Source: Lentisphaeria bacterium (GTDB lineage Bacteria; Verrucomicrobiota; Lentisphaeria; Victivallales; UBA1829). Taken from it: 26,658 nt of DNA. The stretch is from positions 1-26,658 of the forward strand of contig DPDG01000036.1 of NCBI GenBank assembly GCA_003526375.1, written 5' to 3'. Every line of letters begins with the position of its first letter. Position 1 is the first letter of the stretch. Of this stretch, positions 23,526 to 26,658 are shown piece after piece. The notes below the pieces were generated by a model. That model saw only the letters and a program-made list of their open reading frames with translations. It made no database searches and was not told where the DNA came from. A program made the position numbers and the translations under genes.

Positions 23526-24619
23526 GGAATGAGATCCTCCGTTTTCATGTGCGCGCCGCCCTCGACGGGGAAGAAATCCAGATGGAAGGGACAGCCGCAG
23601 TGATATTTCAATGTTCCGTAGAAACGATTTTCCGGATCCCAGACCCCGTGCGTCATATTCGACACCGCCGGACGGTATTCGGGCGATCCCGGTTCAAAGT
23701 CGATGCTTCCGATCGAAACGCAGCAGGGCCCCTTGCGCATGCCGAAGAGGGCGCATTCGCTTGTCGCGAGGATTTTCTGGTTGTGCTGCGCCACGACATG
23801 CTGGATGTAACTCACATGGGAGCTGTCGTGAAAGACGATTCCCTGTTCGCAGTTGTGCACGTAGAGATAGTCGGCGATCACGTGTTCCCCGAGGACGAAT
23901 CCGTAGCGGAACCCCTGCGCCGCGACGTTGCGCAGGACGTTGTCGTCGTTCTGGTCGCCGGAGGCGATCAGCCCCGCCGTGTGACAGGGATTCGCCAGAA
24001 GTTCCTTTCTCGACGCGTAATCTCCGACATTGAGGCTCAGGCAGAACTGTGAATCCTGAATGTTGATCCGCGAGATGTTCTGGAGATTCGCGGCGCTCTG
24101 GGTCGGATACATGATCTCCGGATTGAGCTTCGCCCGGAACTCAAGATTGCGGATCGAGAAGACGGATACGCTGAAGTGTCCGGCAAGCGACGTCCCTTCC
24201 GGAGCGGCCAGCAGCGCCCACGGACGCGCTTCCGGATCGTGTTCCTCCGGCGCATCCCAGTCGGAAAAGAGAAAGGTATTGTTGCCGCGCAGGGGGAAAC
24301 TGGTTGGAATCGGCAGTCCCAAAACAGGCATCGGCGGACGGATCATGTAGGCGTTCAGGAGCCGGCAGGGCATTTCGCCTTCCAGCTGGATGTTGTGGGT
24401 GCCTGCCGGGATGACCAGCTGCGCGCGCGGTTCCTCCTGTGCGGGGCGTGCAATCCGGTAGCCGCCGGGGGTGTAGGGGAAAAAGATTTTTCCTCCGCCG
24501 CGCGCCGCCGTGAAGTCGATCGCCGCCTGAATTGCTTCCGTATCGTCATGAACGCCGTCGCCCTTTGCACCGAACTCCATGACGCTGACAGGGCCAGGAT
24601 ATTTTTGATTCAGATCCAT
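23522..24619 (-). CDS. Pectate lyase-like beta-helix protein, no signal peptide
   Basis: The 365-residue protein begins with the N-terminal hallmark of the pectate lyase/GH28-type right-handed beta-helix superfamily, VMEFGAKGDGVHDDTEAIQAAID (split here, residues about 13-35), followed by GGGKIFFPYTPGGYRI. The middle shows repeated short strands (SISIRNLEF-like, DSQFCLSLN, NVLRNVAAQGFRYGF, DYLYVHNCEQGIVFHDSS) that fit helix coils. No catalytic set is clear. The start at 24619 (GGAG nine bases upstream, 19 bp after the pseudopilin stop) is preferred over upstream in-frame codons lying inside the pseudopilin gene. Unlike most relatives it has no secretion signal. It ends in a 4-bp overlap with the DUF4091 gene. 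Confidence 0.85.
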   Translation of the reverse strand: MDLNQKYPGPVSVMEFGAKGDGVHDDTEAIQAAIDFTAARGGGKIFFPYTPGGYRIARPAQEEPRAQLVIPAGTHNIQLEGEMPCRLLNAYMIRPPMPVLGLPIPTSFPLRGNNTFLFSDWDAPEEHDPEARPWALLAAPEGTSLAGHFSVSVFSIRNLEFRAKLNPEIMYPTQSAANLQNISRINIQDSQFCLSLNVGDYASRKELLANPCHTAGLIASGDQNDDNVLRNVAAQGFRYGFVLGEHVIADYLYVHNCEQGIVFHDSSHVSYIQHVVAQHNQKILATSECALFGMRKGPCCVSIGSIDFEPGSPEYRPAVSNMTHGVWDPENRFYGTLKYHCGCPFHLDFFPVEGGAHMKTEDLIP

Positions 24620-24638
24620 TTTTTCTATTCTCCGTATC

Positions 24639-25631
24639 TTATTCTTTCGCATACCATTTGTAGCGGACGATGCCATAGCGGTCCAGGTAGTAAATGCTGG
24701 CGTTACCATGGACCAGACACTCTTTCTTCGCGGTATCGAGAAAGCGCTGCGGGAACATGCTTTCGGCATGACCGTCAAGAAATGACGCATTGCACAATCC
24801 CGTATGCGCCATGTAGAAATGCGCGCCGGAGTCTTTGGTCTGGAGCAGATCAACTCCGGAGGCCTGATAGTGATTTTTGATGCTTTTCGAGTCGCCGTAT
24901 ACAGGAAACATTGAGGGGTGTTTTACCCCTTTTACAGGGAGATAATCCCACTTTGCTCCTGAGGCTGTGGTGGTTCGTATGCGGAGAGGCATTGGAAGTG
25001 TCACGATACCCCGTCCGCCGTAAATCAGCCAAGTCGTCGTATATTTCTGCGGCGGACGTGACGGGCAGACGGCAAGATTGGTCTGTTTGGGAAGATATTC
25101 GGCTCTAACGCTCATCGCCGTAAGCCAGTCGTAAGTGCCGCCGAGCGCGAGATACTCTTTGTAATCGTCGATGTAATGAATTCCCGCCGTCATGACTTGT
25201 CTCAGATTGCCGAGGCAGTTTGCCTTGTAAGCGGTTTCCCTTGCCTTGTTCAATGCGGGAAGAAGCATTGCCGCCAATATTGCGATGATCGCAATCACAA
25301 TGAGGAGCTCTATCAGGGTGAAAATCTTTGTTTTCACCCTGCGAAGTAAGAATATCGAACAGGGAACACGGAAGGAAGAAGGAAGAAAAACATTGGAACA
25401 ATTCAGCAATCGAAGGAAGAAAGAAGATGTCAGATCAGCGGACTGACAACGTTCCGCACTGCCTTGCTGCTGCCGGAATGAAATACCACTCTTACAACTT
25501 TTCCTCATGAGGAGCTCGATCAATGTAAAATTTTCATTCCACCACCGGAAATTCCCGGCGGGCTTGTCCGGAAAAGACGGAGAAACGATGTGATGCCCTT
25601 TAGAAAAATGCACTTTCATCTTCGCAATCAT
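24639..25631 (-). CDS. Pseudopilin with duplicated FTLIELL segment (H-X9-DG class)
   Basis: The 330-residue frame holds two prepilin-type motifs. The first, NENFTLIELL (residues 35-41), breaks off immediately and has no hydrophobic helix. The second, KTKIFTLIELLIVIAIIAILAAML, starts at residue 104 and is complete. A globular domain follows, ending in a canonical H-X9-DG motif (HTGLCNASFLDG). The functional start is uncertain: ATG at 25631 gives a leader of about 103 residues, and GTG at 25337 gives a normal 5-residue leader but has only AGGG directly against it as a ribosome site. The 207 bp between the motifs are in frame. The gene is the first of the minus-strand operon with the beta-helix and DUF4091 genes and is divergent from the AraC regulator. 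Confidence 0.8.
   Translation of the reverse strand: MIAKMKVHFSKGHHIVSPSFPDKPAGNFRWWNENFTLIELLMRKSCKSGISFRQQQGSAERCQSADLTSSFFLRLLNCSNVFLPSSFRVPCSIFLLRRVKTKIFTLIELLIVIAIIAILAAMLLPALNKARETAYKANCLGNLRQVMTAGIHYIDDYKEYLALGGTYDWLTAMSVRAEYLPKQTNLAVCPSRPPQKYTTTWLIYGGRGIVTLPMPLRIRTTTASGAKWDYLPVKGVKHPSMFPVYGDSKSIKNHYQASGVDLLQTKDSGAHFYMAHTGLCNASFLDGHAESMFPQRFLDTAKKECLVHGNASIYYLDRYGIVRYKWYAKE
25300..25310. repeat. Direct repeat copy 1 in the second pseudopilin gene
   Basis: ATGAGGAGCTC (plus-strand reading) is identical to 25507-25517. Similarity continues on one side for about 17 more bases with several mismatches and stops abruptly on the other. This copy encodes the complete FTLIELL motif. Confidence 0.8.
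25507..25517. repeat. Direct repeat copy 2 in the second pseudopilin gene
   Basis: This copy is exactly 207 bp (69 codons) from copy 1 and encodes the truncated FTLIELL. The 207-bp unit looks like a second pseudopilin leader joined in at the conserved GAGCTCCTCAT. Confidence 0.8.
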
Positions 25632-25658
25632 CCCTTCATGTTTTTTGCTGTTTCACGA

Positions 25659-25692
25659 TTGATTTTTTTCTATTTTCTACTATAATTATAGT
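25659..25692 (+). promoter_or_regulatory. AraC-gene promoter overlapping a 14-bp palindrome
   Basis: TTGATT (25659-25664), a 16-bp spacer and TATAAT (25681-25686) form a promoter for the downstream AraC gene. The -10 box is part of a perfect palindrome ACTATAATTATAGT (25679-25692), so a TATAAT also reads on the minus strand (25685-25690) toward the pseudopilin gene. The minus strand lacks a good -35 box, as expected if it depends on an activator. Confidence 0.5.
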
Positions 25693-25694
25693 GC

Positions 25695-25728
25695 TGTCAC
25701 AGAAAAAACGGAATGGATAAATGTGACA
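25695..25728 (+). promoter_or_regulatory. TGTCACA...TGTGACA inverted repeat in the AraC leader
   Basis: Two perfect 7-bp arms (25695-25701 and 25722-25728) are separated by 20 nt just after the predicted transcription start. It could be a split operator or a leader hairpin upstream of the TTG start. Confidence 0.35.
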
Positions 25729-25764
25729 AAAAATTGTGTTTTCCTGACAAAAAGGAGTCCCCTC

Positions 25765-26652
25765 TTGGAAAATCAGACCTTCAATCTGCAAAACATTCGC
25801 CGCTATCTGGATTTCCCCCTGAAAATCCAAACGATCGGATTCCGCCCGAAAAACAACTGGGTGCATCAGAACAATCGCCTGATTTCGTTTTTTCTGTCGT
25901 TTGTTCTCCATCAGGAGGAAAAAGAAATGAAAACGCTTGTCAACGGAGTTGTCCGCACCTCGATGGCGGAATGTGTGCCGCGTATGGGGCTCTCCCGGCC
26001 GGGTCAGACGATAAAGACATTGGTCCCAAGCTGTCTGGATGAACTCTTTTTCACGTATCCAGCCGAATCCCGGGCGGCAATCGAATTGTTCGGTTTTCAC
26101 GGATGCAGCTTTTCCCTTACGCCGCGTTTCAGTGACACGCTGGAAAGAGTCAAAAGCTGTTTTTCCGAATTACAGCGTCCTGGTGTCGCGGACCGTCTGG
26201 ACGTACTCGCCGTCGAGCTCGCGCAGGAGGCGATGATTTCCGCACTCGAACAGCAGCCAGAGAAAATGCAGATGCCGGATGAACGCATTTTCCTGATTTC
26301 CAATTACTTCCAGCTCCATTTCACCGATCGCATCTGCCTCGAAGTCTTACTAAAGAAATATGGAATGACGTCCCGGACCTTCTATCGGGAATGGAAGAAA
26401 TATTATACGGTCTCTCCGGCACAGTTTCTGATCAGGCTGCGCCTTGAACACGCATGCCGTCTGCTCCGAAATCCCGCCGTCAGGATTTATGAGATTGCCT
26501 CGGAGTGCGGGTTCTGCGATCCGATGTATTTCAACCGCTGTTTTGTCAGACATCACAATCTCCCGCCACGGGAATACCGGGAACGGTTCTGCAACTGCAA
26601 AGTGCCGTTGCTCAAGCGAACTCCCTACAAGGAAAAATCCAGTCCTTTCTGA
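25765..26652 (+). CDS. AraC-family transcriptional regulator
   Basis: The protein has a C-terminal AraC double helix-turn-helix (last 110 residues): RICLEVLLKKYGMTSRTFYREWKKYY, then AQFLIRLRLEHACRLLRNPAVRIYEIASECGFCDPMYFNRCFVRHH and PREYRERF. The N-terminal part is a less conserved sensor region. The start is taken as TTG at 25765 because AAAGGAG lies seven bases before it; a GTG at 25723 in the same frame would add 14 residues but has no ribosome site and falls in the inverted repeat. This gives 295 residues. It is divergent from the pseudopilin operon and probably activates it, the ligand being a glycan breakdown product. The stop is six bases from the window end. Confidence 0.88.
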   Translation: MENQTFNLQNIRRYLDFPLKIQTIGFRPKNNWVHQNNRLISFFLSFVLHQEEKEMKTLVNGVVRTSMAECVPRMGLSRPGQTIKTLVPSCLDELFFTYPAESRAAIELFGFHGCSFSLTPRFSDTLERVKSCFSELQRPGVADRLDVLAVELAQEAMISALEQQPEKMQMPDERIFLISNYFQLHFTDRICLEVLLKKYGMTSRTFYREWKKYYTVSPAQFLIRLRLEHACRLLRNPAVRIYEIASECGFCDPMYFNRCFVRHHNLPPREYRERFCNCKVPLLKRTPYKEKSSPF

Positions 26653-26658
26653 ATCAGC

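Overview
The window looks like chromosome of a fermentative Lentisphaerota bacterium, most likely near Victivallis. This is inferred from gene content, not from a marker gene. The pointers are two pseudopilins of the FTLIELL / H-X9-DG type next to large secreted carbohydrate-active proteins, sugar-responsive regulators, and a trimeric [FeFe] hydrogenase. I see no tRNA, rRNA, CRISPR array, phage gene or insertion sequence.

Layout. (1) 241-2540: an AraC-family regulator divergent from L-rhamnose isomerase, with facing promoters in the 167-bp gap. (2) 2589-8978, minus strand: a GntR-type regulator, a pseudopilin and a 1464-residue secreted protein (carbohydrate-binding regions, glycosidase-like barrel, GATase-like domain, polysaccharide deacetylase), spaced by about 30 bp and apparently one operon. 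The GntR promoter carries tandem TTAC-N2-GTAA sites. (3) 9160-12176, plus strand: a LacI-type regulator, a Gfo/Idh/MocA oxidoreductase and a NagB-type deaminase, closed by a strong terminator. (4) 12350-14997, minus strand, housekeeping: leuB, a lipoate ligase/octanoyltransferase family gene and RNase III (rnc). A perfect 20-bp inverted repeat sits just before the last two. (5) 15293-19769, minus strand: hydC-hydB-hydA, encoding an NAD- and ferredoxin-linked [FeFe] hydrogenase. Upstream is about 850 bp of non-coding DNA with a good promoter and several TGTGA/TCACA dyads, one a near-perfect match to the Rex operator. (6) 20616-25631, minus strand: a second pseudopilin with a duplicated FTLIELL segment, a beta-helix protein and a secreted DUF4091 protein, transcribed away from a divergent AraC regulator (25765-26652).

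How it fits together. Blocks 1, 2, 3 and 6 are separately regulated sugar or glycan utilisation units. Blocks 2 and 6 share one plan: local regulator, pseudopilin, then large secreted glycan-active protein. The hydrogenase would dispose of the reducing equivalents from fermenting the sugars. The most interesting observations are the repeated regulator/pseudopilin/enzyme module, the 207-bp in-frame repeat in the second pseudopilin, the perfect hairpin ahead of the RNase III gene, and the candidate redox-responsive region ahead of hydCBA.
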